Below are positions 54,949-62,242 of a DNA stretch of 64,000 nucleotides, piece by piece. The position numbers were made by a program, and so were the translations under genes. Every line of letters begins with the position of its first letter. Position 1 is the stretch's first letter. The stretch covers positions 2,832,001-2,896,000 of the forward strand of contig NZ_CP019640.1 of NCBI RefSeq assembly GCF_001999905.1, written 5' to 3'. Under the pieces are notes generated by a model. That model had not been told where the DNA came from. It was given only the letters and a program-made list of their open reading frames with translations, and made no database searches. Origin of the DNA: Planococcus lenghuensis (lineage in GTDB: Bacteria; Bacillota; Bacilli; Bacillales_A; Planococcaceae).

Positions 54949-55118
54949 TTTCAGTCACCTCGTTTATTTTTGTTTGTTAAATCGAAAGTTCCGTTATAAA
55001 AATCTTTTCAATCCTCCTTTTTGTTTTTTACCTTTCTCGTGTCATCACTGGTATTCATAGTAAAGTTAATAGGTTAAAAGTAAGTTAAAATATTAATTTA
55101 AATTAAAAATAAAAAAAT

Positions 55119-55155
55119 ATTAGGCCATTTGATTCTAAAAATCAAATGACCTAAT
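55119..55155 (-). terminator. Hairpin terminator between the regulatory unit and cluster 2
   Basis: ATTAGGYCATTTGATT pairs with its complement across a 5-nt loop (one mismatch). On the minus strand it is followed by a T-rich tract, so it ends the transcript of the kinase, regulator and glycosyltransferase genes 20 bp after the last stop codon. Confidence 0.75.
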
Positions 55156-55174
55156 CTTAATACTTTTAATTCAG

Positions 55175-56233
55175 TTATTTAATTTTCCGCTTTTTTGACT
55201 GAGCTTGAGTATAAATATGGTTTAGTTCACTTCTATAACCACCTTCATTATTCAACCGTTCAAACTTCATAACACTTGCCTCTTTCATTTTTTTCTGTAG
55301 GTTTGGATCAGTCAGCAAGGATTTCACCGCTTCTATCAATCCCTTGTTTTCCTGCCTCAAATAACCGGTTACTCTATCATCCACCATATCAACCATACCG
55401 TCGACAGATGTGCTAACAATAGGCACACCCAGCGCTAATGCCTCAAGAGCCGCAATCGGCGTACCTTCAAAGCGGGAACACATTAACATGCATTTCGCCT
55501 GTTTTAATGCTTTATATGGATAAGGCAAGTTTCCGGTGAACACTACTCGATCCCGCACCCCTCTACTCTCAAATACCCGAACCATATCTTCCTTTAATTC
55601 CCCATCCCCGATAACCCCGAAAGTAGCCTCCGGTAGGTCTTGCAGCACACTGGCTGCTACCTCAGCAATTCGAGTAGGATTTTTAGGATAAGATAATCTG
55701 CCAAGATAGACAAAGTCAAACGCATAGTCATTTGAATCCCGTTGCACCAATTTATGAACTCTCGGTACATATATGATGTTTCTCATGAAAGTATTCCGTC
55801 CTTGGATAAAAGTCCCGAATTTATATTCTTGTGCAATACTCTCTGATACAGTAATGATTTTTTTCACTTTTTTAACTGATAATAGATATGCGACAGATTT
55901 AGGACTTACCCTTCGCATCTCCTCTCCATTGCCATGCAAGTGTGAAATCACCGGTATTTTTCCAGAAACGAACGCTGCTACCGTCGTTGCTCTAATATCA
56001 TGCGCATGAATTAAATCCGGTTCAAACTGCTGGATCGCTTTTCTAACTTCTGTAGGAGTTACTTTTTGCAACGGAACGAATTGGATATTTCTGTTCCCGA
56101 GCGCTTCCCGGATCGTCCCATCCGGTGAACAATATGCTGATTCATGTTCCCCTTCAAACATCATACATATATCTGCTGCTACGTTTTCCGCTCCTGATAA
56201 CCGGTCACTACTCAAGATATGCAAAATCCTCAT
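55175..56233 (-). CDS. GT4-family glycosyltransferase coupled to the two-component genes
   Basis: About 352 residues. ILHILSSDRLSGAENVAADIC is the N-terminal acceptor loop, IHAHDIRATTVAAFVSGK the linker, and CSRFEGTPIAALEALALGVPIVSTSVDG the donor-binding motif. ATG at 56233 follows AGGGGGG; the frame is open to 56281. It lies 25 bp after the response-regulator gene and before a terminator, so it is regulated with the two-component genes and apart from cluster 2. Confidence 0.86.
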   Translation of the reverse strand: MRILHILSSDRLSGAENVAADICMMFEGEHESAYCSPDGTIREALGNRNIQFVPLQKVTPTEVRKAIQQFEPDLIHAHDIRATTVAAFVSGKIPVISHLHGNGEEMRRVSPKSVAYLLSVKKVKKIITVSESIAQEYKFGTFIQGRNTFMRNIIYVPRVHKLVQRDSNDYAFDFVYLGRLSYPKNPTRIAEVAASVLQDLPEATFGVIGDGELKEDMVRVFESRGVRDRVVFTGNLPYPYKALKQAKCMLMCSRFEGTPIAALEALALGVPIVSTSVDGMVDMVDDRVTGYLRQENKGLIEAVKSLLTDPNLQKKMKEASVMKFERLNNEGGYRSELNHIYTQAQSKKRKIK

Positions 56234-56258
56234 ATAATAGTCCCCCCTTAATTTTAAA

Positions 56259-56951
56259 TTAGATAACAAACTTATATCCAAATCCTCGAACGGTCTGGAT
56301 ATAAGTAGGCTTTGTTGGATTCCGCTCTACTTTGCGCCTTAGGTTACTAATATGCACCTTGACTGTTTGTACATCACCTTCTGAAAGACAACCCCATACC
56401 CGATCATATAATTGCTCGGCTGTCCAGACCCGATTCGGATTTTGTGCAAGCAGGAGGAGAAGTTGGAATTCCTTACTGAACAACCGGACTGGTTCGCCCT
56501 CACATAAAAGTTCTTTGGCGTCAATATTGAGTGTGAAATCACCGAAGTGAAGCATGGATAGAGCATCTGTTTCTCCAGCAAGCCAACCCTTCCGTCGAAG
56601 AATCGCTCGGATTCGAGCTTCTAGTTCATTGAAGTCAAAAGGCTTCGTGATATAATCGTCCCCTCCCACTTCAAGCCCCTGAATCTTATAAGCCAGCTCC
56701 TTTCGGTAACTGACAAATAAAATCGGCAATTTGGCATGAAGACGGATCTTTTCACATACTTCCAAGCCACTGAGACCAGGCATCTCAATATCCAGCAGCA
56801 TCAGGTCCGGCTGTTCTTTCGCAAGAAAGTCCATCGCCTCATATCCGTCTTCCGCTAAAATGACCTGGTATCCCTTCTTCTCAAGAAACAGCTGCATCAA
56901 TTCACGGATGCCAACTTCATCTTCGGCAATCAGCACTTTTACAGGTTCCAT
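56259..56951 (-). CDS. OmpR/PhoB-family response regulator
   Basis: About 230 residues. The receiver domain has IAEDEVGI, LMLLDIEMPGLSG with the phosphorylated Asp, SYRKE and DDYITKPF with the conserved Lys. The C-terminal winged-helix domain ends VKVHISNLRRKVERNP and VRGFGYKFV. ATG at 56951 has GGGGGG at six-base spacing. The gene overlaps the histidine kinase gene by 35 bp, so the two form a pair. Targets cannot be read from sequence; the adjoining polysaccharide genes are likely. Confidence 0.93.
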   Translation of the reverse strand: MEPVKVLIAEDEVGIRELMQLFLEKKGYQVILAEDGYEAMDFLAKEQPDLMLLDIEMPGLSGLEVCEKIRLHAKLPILFVSYRKELAYKIQGLEVGGDDYITKPFDFNELEARIRAILRRKGWLAGETDALSMLHFGDFTLNIDAKELLCEGEPVRLFSKEFQLLLLLAQNPNRVWTAEQLYDRVWGCLSEGDVQTVKVHISNLRRKVERNPTKPTYIQTVRGFGYKFVI

Positions 56952-59553
56952 GTTCATTCCCCCCTCTTTGCGCTTCCATTTCCAGTGGCAATGCAATTGT
57001 AAAGCAGCTTCCACGACCGAGTTTGCTTTCTGCCCTGATTTCTCCTTGGTGGGATGATACGATTTCCTTTGCGATCGCGAGACCGAGACCGCTTCCTTTT
57101 TTGACTGATGTTTTGTTCCCTTTAAAATAACGGTCGAATATATGTGGCAGCACTTCCGGCGGAATGCCGGGTCCGTTATCTTTGATGGTGATGATGAGTT
57201 CGCCGTCTGACGCTGTATTTTCCAGTATGGCGCCGGTTCGGCTATCCGTCCGGACTACCGCGGAAAGCGTGATCTCCCCGTTATCGGCATCCGTGTGTTT
57301 GACGGCATTCCAGATAATGTTGGAAAATACTTGTCCGAGCCGTTCTTTGTCACCTGACAGCGTTAGCCCTCCCACTTCACCGGTGAGCCCATCAAAACAG
57401 AATAGCCGGCCACTCTGTTCAATATCCGCCCGCAATTCATCCGTCAGCTTGCCGAGCCATTCCCGGATATTCAAGGATTCAAAATGGAGCGACATATGAC
57501 CGGACCGGTATGTCGATAAATCGGTCAGATCTTCCGTCAGTCGTTCGAGCAGGACGAGTTTGCTGTGGATCATATCGAGATAGCGCTGATCCCCTTGGCC
57601 GATGAGCCCCGCTTGTGTTGCCTGGATGTAGGAGTGGATGAGCGTAATCGGTGTACCGAGCTCATGCGAGATAGCCGACAGCATTTCATTGCGCGATTTT
57701 TCCACTTCCTGCATTTCTTCATTGAGCGTCAGCAAGTTCATATGCGCGATTTCCAGTGCCATTGTCCGCTCCTTCACCCGCTGCTCCAGAACGAATTTCG
57801 TCTCTTCCAGTTCCCCTGTTTCCTTCCTGATGTTCGTGAGCGGCATGGTCCAGAGAAGCAGTTCTTCCGGATCCGGCCGGTACTGAAGGCAATTATTCGC
57901 CCCTGCTTTAAGTGCTTCTCTGATTGTATCGGATCCCGCCCCAACAGCAACGATCAGCACCGGGAGTTCGATGATCGAGAATTGCTGACGGATAATCTTG
58001 CAAAGCGCTATTGCTGTCGTATCCGGCAGTTCCTGATCCAGGATTATGATGTTAGGCTGCTGCCCCTCCAGTGAAAGGAGCAATTCTTTTCCGGTCGGTA
58101 CAATGGATGTGATAAAATTTTCTTTTACAGCACGCTGACTGAGAGTTTCTGCAGCTGTCCTGTCATTCAGCGCAAGCATCATTCGCAGCTGCTTATTCTG
58201 CCTTCTTCGGATGCGCCGGGAAGGAAGGGATGCCACTTCTTCGGCGGCCGGAAGGGAGAACCGGTAACAAGTGACCGGGCCGGGGCCCGATTCCATTTCC
58301 AGTTCACTGCCGTGCAGTTCAATCAATTGCCGGACAACCGAACAGTCCGGCCCTTCCGCTCTTATCGGTTCCGTCGATTCCAGCGTACCGCAGATGATGA
58401 CAGTAATCCTTCCGTGATCCAGCTTTGCCGAAATCTCAATTTGCCCCGTCACCGCTCTGCGGACAAGCCGATTCGTCAGCAGCAACAGCACTTGATGCAA
58501 TCTGTCGAAATCGGCCAGGGCAGATGGCAGATCTGCAGGTACCGTATTCAGCAGCCTGACTTGGGGATTCTTGATAAAAGGTTTTGTCGCCACAATCACA
58601 CCGTCCGCTGCCGCCTGCACTCTGACCGGCCGGAAGTTCAGATCCAGGCCGCTCAATTTAATTTCCCGGGAATTCCGGAGCTCGTTGATCATATCGGACA
58701 TGCGGTGCCCGCTTGAGATAATGTCGCCCAATTGGTCGGACATGCCGGATGACGGCATGGTGGCCGTCACTTGCCGCAATGACTCTGCAATGCTGACGAT
58801 CCCATGAATCGGCGTCTGGAGATTCTGCGATAAGAGAGCCAGCAACTCTTCCTGGTGTTCATTGGTCCGCTTGAGTTCATCCATCAAATGCTGCTGACGT
58901 TCTGTCTCCTTATGCGTCCATTCCTCCCGGAGATCCCGTTTCATCTGCGTTTTTTCTTCAATCGCGATTGCCAGCAGCAATATCCCGAGCGGAATCAATA
59001 ATGGATCGATCAGCGGGCTTATCCCGAGTAAAAGTAAACCAGCCAGGAAAAAGCGTATGTATGCTAATTTTTTAAGCTGAATGGCCATCGAAATGAAGAT
59101 CAACATAAGGGTTGTCACAGCAAGCGCAATGGGCACAGCCACCTCTGCCGCTTCTATTGAAGCAAACGGCACAATCACCATTGCGATATTCACAGCGAGC
59201 AAACTCTGGATTAGCCATTCCGTCGACGGGTAATGACGGCGTGCATTCAGAAACCCCTCTGCCAGGAAAATCGCGATTATCCCTGCCGCCCCGCCCATCC
59301 AGAAGATAGCATCGGGGGTGAACGCAACATATAAGAGTACCGCTCCGAGCAGCACGAAATAGAGATACTCCGTTTCCCGCGTTTCCGTGAATTGAAGAAG
59401 CGCCAGTGAGAAAACTGCGCCGATTCCTCCGATTACAATGCCGGTATACAGAAATGATACTGGGGCGGCCGGTGTGGCGAAGAAATAGATTACTGCTATC
59501 GCAGCTGTTATGCATATTAATATGTAATAGAACTCTTTAATCGCTTTCGGCAT
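56917..59553 (-). CDS. Multi-domain sensor histidine kinase with a degenerate second kinase module
   Basis: About 878 residues. Residues 1-200 hold roughly seven membrane helices. Next comes a coiled coil and a first kinase-like module (about 235-440) in which the phosphoacceptor block reads SQNLQTP in place of SHELRTP, so the His is Gln, and no DxGxG ATP box is found. A receiver-like domain (about 456-575) keeps the Asp (IIILDQELPD) but lacks the acidic pair and has Arg where Lys is expected (QYRPDPEE). After another coiled coil, a complete kinase follows: AISHELGTPI (His near 630), NAVKHT, DNGPGIP, GSGLGLAI. ATG at 59553 fits AGGTGG; the frame is open to 59565. Confidence 0.88.
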   Translation of the reverse strand: MPKAIKEFYYILICITAAIAVIYFFATPAAPVSFLYTGIVIGGIGAVFSLALLQFTETRETEYLYFVLLGAVLLYVAFTPDAIFWMGGAAGIIAIFLAEGFLNARRHYPSTEWLIQSLLAVNIAMVIVPFASIEAAEVAVPIALAVTTLMLIFISMAIQLKKLAYIRFFLAGLLLLGISPLIDPLLIPLGILLLAIAIEEKTQMKRDLREEWTHKETERQQHLMDELKRTNEHQEELLALLSQNLQTPIHGIVSIAESLRQVTATMPSSGMSDQLGDIISSGHRMSDMINELRNSREIKLSGLDLNFRPVRVQAAADGVIVATKPFIKNPQVRLLNTVPADLPSALADFDRLHQVLLLLTNRLVRRAVTGQIEISAKLDHGRITVIICGTLESTEPIRAEGPDCSVVRQLIELHGSELEMESGPGPVTCYRFSLPAAEEVASLPSRRIRRRQNKQLRMMLALNDRTAAETLSQRAVKENFITSIVPTGKELLLSLEGQQPNIIILDQELPDTTAIALCKIIRQQFSIIELPVLIVAVGAGSDTIREALKAGANNCLQYRPDPEELLLWTMPLTNIRKETGELEETKFVLEQRVKERTMALEIAHMNLLTLNEEMQEVEKSRNEMLSAISHELGTPITLIHSYIQATQAGLIGQGDQRYLDMIHSKLVLLERLTEDLTDLSTYRSGHMSLHFESLNIREWLGKLTDELRADIEQSGRLFCFDGLTGEVGGLTLSGDKERLGQVFSNIIWNAVKHTDADNGEITLSAVVRTDSRTGAILENTASDGELIITIKDNGPGIPPEVLPHIFDRYFKGNKTSVKKGSGLGLAIAKEIVSSHQGEIRAESKLGRGSCFTIALPLEMEAQRGGNEHGTCKSADCRR

Positions 59554-59728
59554 AGCTATTGCCACCTCGCTTTATTAGTTCTTTTTACTTAAAATATATG
59601 CAAAAATGTATACTACAGGTGCAATTACAGGTTCATTATACATAGAAATGATAACACCTACACATTGTTAAATATACTGATATTTTAGAATTAATTATAA
59701 ATGAATACTTCTGTCTAAAACGGAATGG

Positions 59729-59854
59729 TTGATACTGAAGGCAATGCAACTTCTCTTATTGGCTTTTTGAGTTGTGATGGTTGCTTGCGCTGTCTCGCTA
59801 GTAGGTTTTTTGTCTTATATTTCATTAAGAGAATTTATTAGCAGAAAGAATTAA
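59729..59854 (+). pseudogene. Possible small membrane peptide with an in-frame TGA
   Basis: In one frame TTG/ATG (59729 or 59744) reads LILKAMQLLLLAF, then TGA at 59768-59770, then VVMVACAVSLVGFLSYISLREF to TAA at 59852-59854. Together it would be a single-span hydrophobic peptide of about 41 residues with a basic end. The match of hydrophobicity on both sides of the stop suggests a former Trp codon. No strong ribosome site is visible. The rest of the 59566-59923 gap contains only AT-rich sequence and the promoter listed next. Confidence 0.35.
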
Positions 59855-59875
59855 TGACCGGTTACTATAATTATA

Positions 59876-59904
59876 TTACCGTCCGGAAACAGGTGCGCTA
59901 TACT
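59876..59904 (+). promoter_or_regulatory. Sigma-A-type promoter of the NERD gene
   Basis: TTACCG and TATACT are separated by exactly 17 bp, 20 bp ahead of the NERD-protein start. Confidence 0.55.
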
Positions 59905-59923
59905 GAACCCGAGGGGTGAGCGC

Positions 59924-60871
59924 ATGATCATTAAGGACCGCACGCCCCCGGTGCCATTGGAGGCACTTCCGCGGCTGCAGCACCGGCTCCCCACGGCGCA
60001 TGCCGCACAGACGGCAATTCCTGAGCAACTTTATCAGACGAAAGCGGGTTTCGGCGGCGAATCCTATGTCGATGACGTGCTCAGGCAGGTTCGGTTGTAT
60101 AGGCAACCTGTGATTGTCCGTGATTTATATTTTCTTACGATTGCCCCCTGTCAGATCGATACCCTACTCCTATTTCCCCATTTTGCTGTTGTCCTGGAGA
60201 TCAAGAATTATACGGGCATCCTTCATTTCTCGGATGAAGGGCGCCGGATGGAACGTGAGAAGCATAAGACCGGCGAGCGGCAAGGCTTCGATTCGCCGAT
60301 TGTGCAATTACAGATTGAAATGGAAGAATTGTCGCATGTGTTCCGGGAGCTCGCGATTCCGCTGCCGGTGATCGGTGCGGTTGTGCTGCCGCATACGAAA
60401 ACTCTCATGCGCGGCGATACGGGCGGTGTTCCTGTGATTTATGCGAAAGCGCTTGGGCGCTGGATTGCCGGGTTGCCTCGCGGGAAGGAGTGGTTGCAGG
60501 CTGGTGACGTACCGAAAGCCGGTGCCGCGCTTTTGCAACGGCAATTGCGGGATAAAGTCATCGATTTTCAGAAGCGTATCGGCTATTCGGCCGCGGATGT
60601 GCTGGCCGGTGTGCGGTGCAGTGGGTGCGGACGTGTTGCCGTGCGCGTCAGTGAGCGGATGCATCATTGCACGGCGTGTGATGTGGCATTCAGCGATGGA
60701 TTCAAAAGGGCGCTGGATGACTGGTTTGATTTCAAGCAGCCGGTGATCAGCGTGCGGGAATGTCAGGTGTATTTGGGCTTGAAGGACCGCTTTGCTGCCA
60801 GCTATTTGTTAAGAAAAATGGGCTATATCGCTGAAGGCAACACATCCAAACGTGTTTATCGAAGAAAATGA
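59924..60871 (+). CDS. NERD-domain protein with C-terminal zinc ribbon
   Basis: 315 residues. KAGFGGESYVDDVLRQ, CQIDTLLLFPHFAVVLEIKNYTG and GFDSPIVQLQIEMEEL are the successive motifs of the NERD (nuclease-related) domain, including D and E-x-K of a restriction-endonuclease-like fold. Near residue 230 a zinc ribbon follows (CSGCGRVAV, then HHCTACDVAF), and the C-terminus (YLGLKDRFAASYLLRKMGY) looks like a helical DNA- or protein-binding end. GAGGGGTGAG precedes the ATG. NERD proteins are thought to act on DNA, but their function is not settled. It has its own promoter and terminator. Confidence 0.85.
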   Translation: MIIKDRTPPVPLEALPRLQHRLPTAHAAQTAIPEQLYQTKAGFGGESYVDDVLRQVRLYRQPVIVRDLYFLTIAPCQIDTLLLFPHFAVVLEIKNYTGILHFSDEGRRMEREKHKTGERQGFDSPIVQLQIEMEELSHVFRELAIPLPVIGAVVLPHTKTLMRGDTGGVPVIYAKALGRWIAGLPRGKEWLQAGDVPKAGAALLQRQLRDKVIDFQKRIGYSAADVLAGVRCSGCGRVAVRVSERMHHCTACDVAFSDGFKRALDDWFDFKQPVISVRECQVYLGLKDRFAASYLLRKMGYIAEGNTSKRVYRRK

Positions 60872-60873
60872 GG

Positions 60874-60902
60874 GCCATCCGTGACAATGCGGATGGCTTT
60901 TT
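60874..60902 (+). terminator. Terminator of the NERD gene
   Basis: GCCATCCG pairs with CGGATGGC across an 8-nt loop and is followed by TTTTT, three bases after the stop codon. Confidence 0.8.
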
Positions 60903-60918
60903 GGGATGGAAATTAAGT

Positions 60919-61018
60919 GAGTTACACAAGTTACGTTGCGAGTTATACAAGATTGGCTGTGAATTACACAAGATCGAGCACGAGTTACACAAGTTAGCTT
61001 GTGAATTACACAAGTTGA
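60919..61018 (-). repeat. 21-bp-phased tandem repeat array 1 (five units)
   Basis: Units begin at 60919, 60940, 60961, 60982 and 61003, exactly 21 bp apart. The constant half is GARTTACACAAG; the other half varies. Translated on the plus strand it gives heptads of the type ELHKLxC. It is followed by a 12-bp-stem hairpin, as is array 2 near 62.1 kb. Confidence 0.88.
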
Positions 61019-61026
61019 ATATAAAA

Positions 61027-61060
61027 GCAGAAAAGCCACCCCGGCGGATGGCTTTTCTGC
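61027..61060. terminator. Hairpin at the end of array 1
   Basis: GCAGAAAAGCCA pairs with TGGCTTTTCTGC across CCCCGGCGGA. Nearly the same loop sequence is found beside array 2, so repeat array and hairpin behave as one unit. Confidence 0.7.
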
Positions 61061-61152
61061 TACTAACTATTTGTTCTTTGCTTTTATTCTTTATTTGATG
61101 CACCAGTGGGTGTGCTGCCCCCCTGTTTATCTTGAGAGCTACTGAAACGTCA

Positions 61153-61185
61153 AAAATGCCTTCCGAATCGGAAGGCATTTTGTCT
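61153..61185. terminator. Hairpin terminator downstream of the lipoprotein gene
   Basis: AAAATGCCTTCC pairs with GGAAGGCATTTT across GAATC, with A/T runs on both sides. It can end the minus-strand lipoprotein transcript (stop at 61287). Confidence 0.75.
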
Positions 61186-61286
61186 TAATACGGTCGCATT
61201 GCAAAGAAATAACAATTGGCAAATTACCCAGCACAGGCTGTGTTGCTTGAAGCTTTATACTACTTGATATCGAGAGTTACAGATTC

Positions 61287-61799
61287 TTATTCTACTGTTA
61301 TTTGAACAGGTTCGATTGCTAACACGCTTTTCACGTGACTATGGAATTTGGCTGGCGCCTCGTCCATAAGTTCTTCATATCCTGCTCCCTCAATGTATTC
61401 TCCGTCAACTGTAAGCGTGGTTGTTGCTCCTCTTAGCGAATAAGTTCCCTGTTCCGTTAAATTAAACGTTGACTTTATAACGAGCTCCTCTCCTGGACTC
61501 ATTTCGGTTTCCACTATCATATCCTCTTGTCCCCCTCCTTGCTCGTCAATGGATAATAGAATAGGAGGTTGGGCGTGACCTAATTCAATCGGCTTTTCTC
61601 CATTGTATTTCAGCGTGCCAGTGACCTCAAAGTCCTCCCCCGCTTGCACCGACGAAGAAGGCGCAGTAACTGTAAGCGAGAAAAGGTTTGATTCAATAGA
61701 TTCCCCAACAGGCTCAACGGGTTCAACATTCTCCTCGTTTGCTGTGCATCCAAATAAATAGAGTGAAAGAATAGTTAAACTTAACATTAATCTCTTCAT
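61287..61799 (-). CDS. Small lipoprotein with an Ig-like/intracellular-proteinase-inhibitor-like fold
   Basis: About 170 residues. ATG at 61799 is chosen because AGGAGG lies nine bases upstream; the frame is open to 61853. The signal peptide ends in LYLFGC, a lipobox, so the mature protein should be membrane-anchored outside. An acidic linker (EENVEPVEPVGE) leads to a beta-rich domain (FSLTVTAPSSSVQAGEDFEVTGTLKYNG, MSPGEELVIKSTF, LTEQGTYSLRG) with the strand pattern of Ig-like or BsuPI-type domains. The exact function is unknown. Confidence 0.75.
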   Translation of the reverse strand: MKRLMLSLTILSLYLFGCTANEENVEPVEPVGESIESNLFSLTVTAPSSSVQAGEDFEVTGTLKYNGEKPIELGHAQPPILLSIDEQGGGQEDMIVETEMSPGEELVIKSTFNLTEQGTYSLRGATTTLTVDGEYIEGAGYEELMDEAPAKFHSHVKSVLAIEPVQITVE

Positions 61800-62075
61800 G
61801 CCTACATTCCTCCTACACCAGAAGTTCCGCCGAACAGTGAAGCTTTCTGCCATTGAATTGCCCCTCTACTTGAGTCGTCGTTTCTAAATTACTTTAGTTT
61901 CAATTCCCCCTTTATTACGTTTAGTTTTTTACATATTTTACCGATTACCCGCTGTATAGGCTCTGTTAAAGGGTAATGTTGATTTTTCACTGCAAAACTT
62001 TGCGGAATTTCAACAGAGACGCTTATCACAGCTAATCAATAAAGAACAGATGCCCAAATAGGTGGCAAGTGACGT

Positions 62076-62195
62076 GAGTTCCACAAGGTCGGCTGCGAGT
62101 TACACATGATAGTTCATGAGTTACACATGATAGTTCACGAGTTACACAAGATCGGGCGCGAGTTACACGAGTTTGCGTATGAGTTACACTAGCTG
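62076..62195 (-). repeat. 21-bp-phased tandem repeat array 2 (six units)
   Basis: Units begin at 62076, 62097, 62118, 62139, 62160 and 62181, again exactly 21 bp apart, with GAGTTACACAWG as the constant half. Orientation, phase and the following hairpin match array 1. The 61800-62075 stretch before it holds no gene. Confidence 0.88.
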
Positions 62196-62203
62196 AACAT
62201 AAA

Positions 62204-62238
62204 AACAGAAAAGCCACCCCGGAGGATGGCTCTCTTTG
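62204..62238 (-). terminator. Terminator of the nuclease gene, next to array 2
   Basis: On the minus strand AGCCATCCTCCGGGGTGGCT forms a stem followed by TTTCTGTTTTTA, four bases after the nuclease stop codon. The loop sequence matches the hairpin beside array 1. Confidence 0.7.
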
Positions 62239-62242
62239 TTCC

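Noticed and set aside
59729-59854. Selenocysteine at the in-frame TGA
   Set aside because: No SECIS-like stem-loop follows the TGA, and the position is in a hydrophobic helix, which fits Trp or decay better.
60868-61098. A 76-codon ORF across repeat array 1 (heptads ELHKLxC)
   Set aside because: It starts inside the stop region of the NERD gene, has no ribosome site, crosses two hairpins, and array 2 has stops in the matching frame. It is more likely a by-product of the repeat.
60919-62195. CRISPR arrays
   Set aside because: The repeats are periodic, but the whole unit is only 21 bp with a 12-bp constant half. No spacers of normal length and no cas genes are present.
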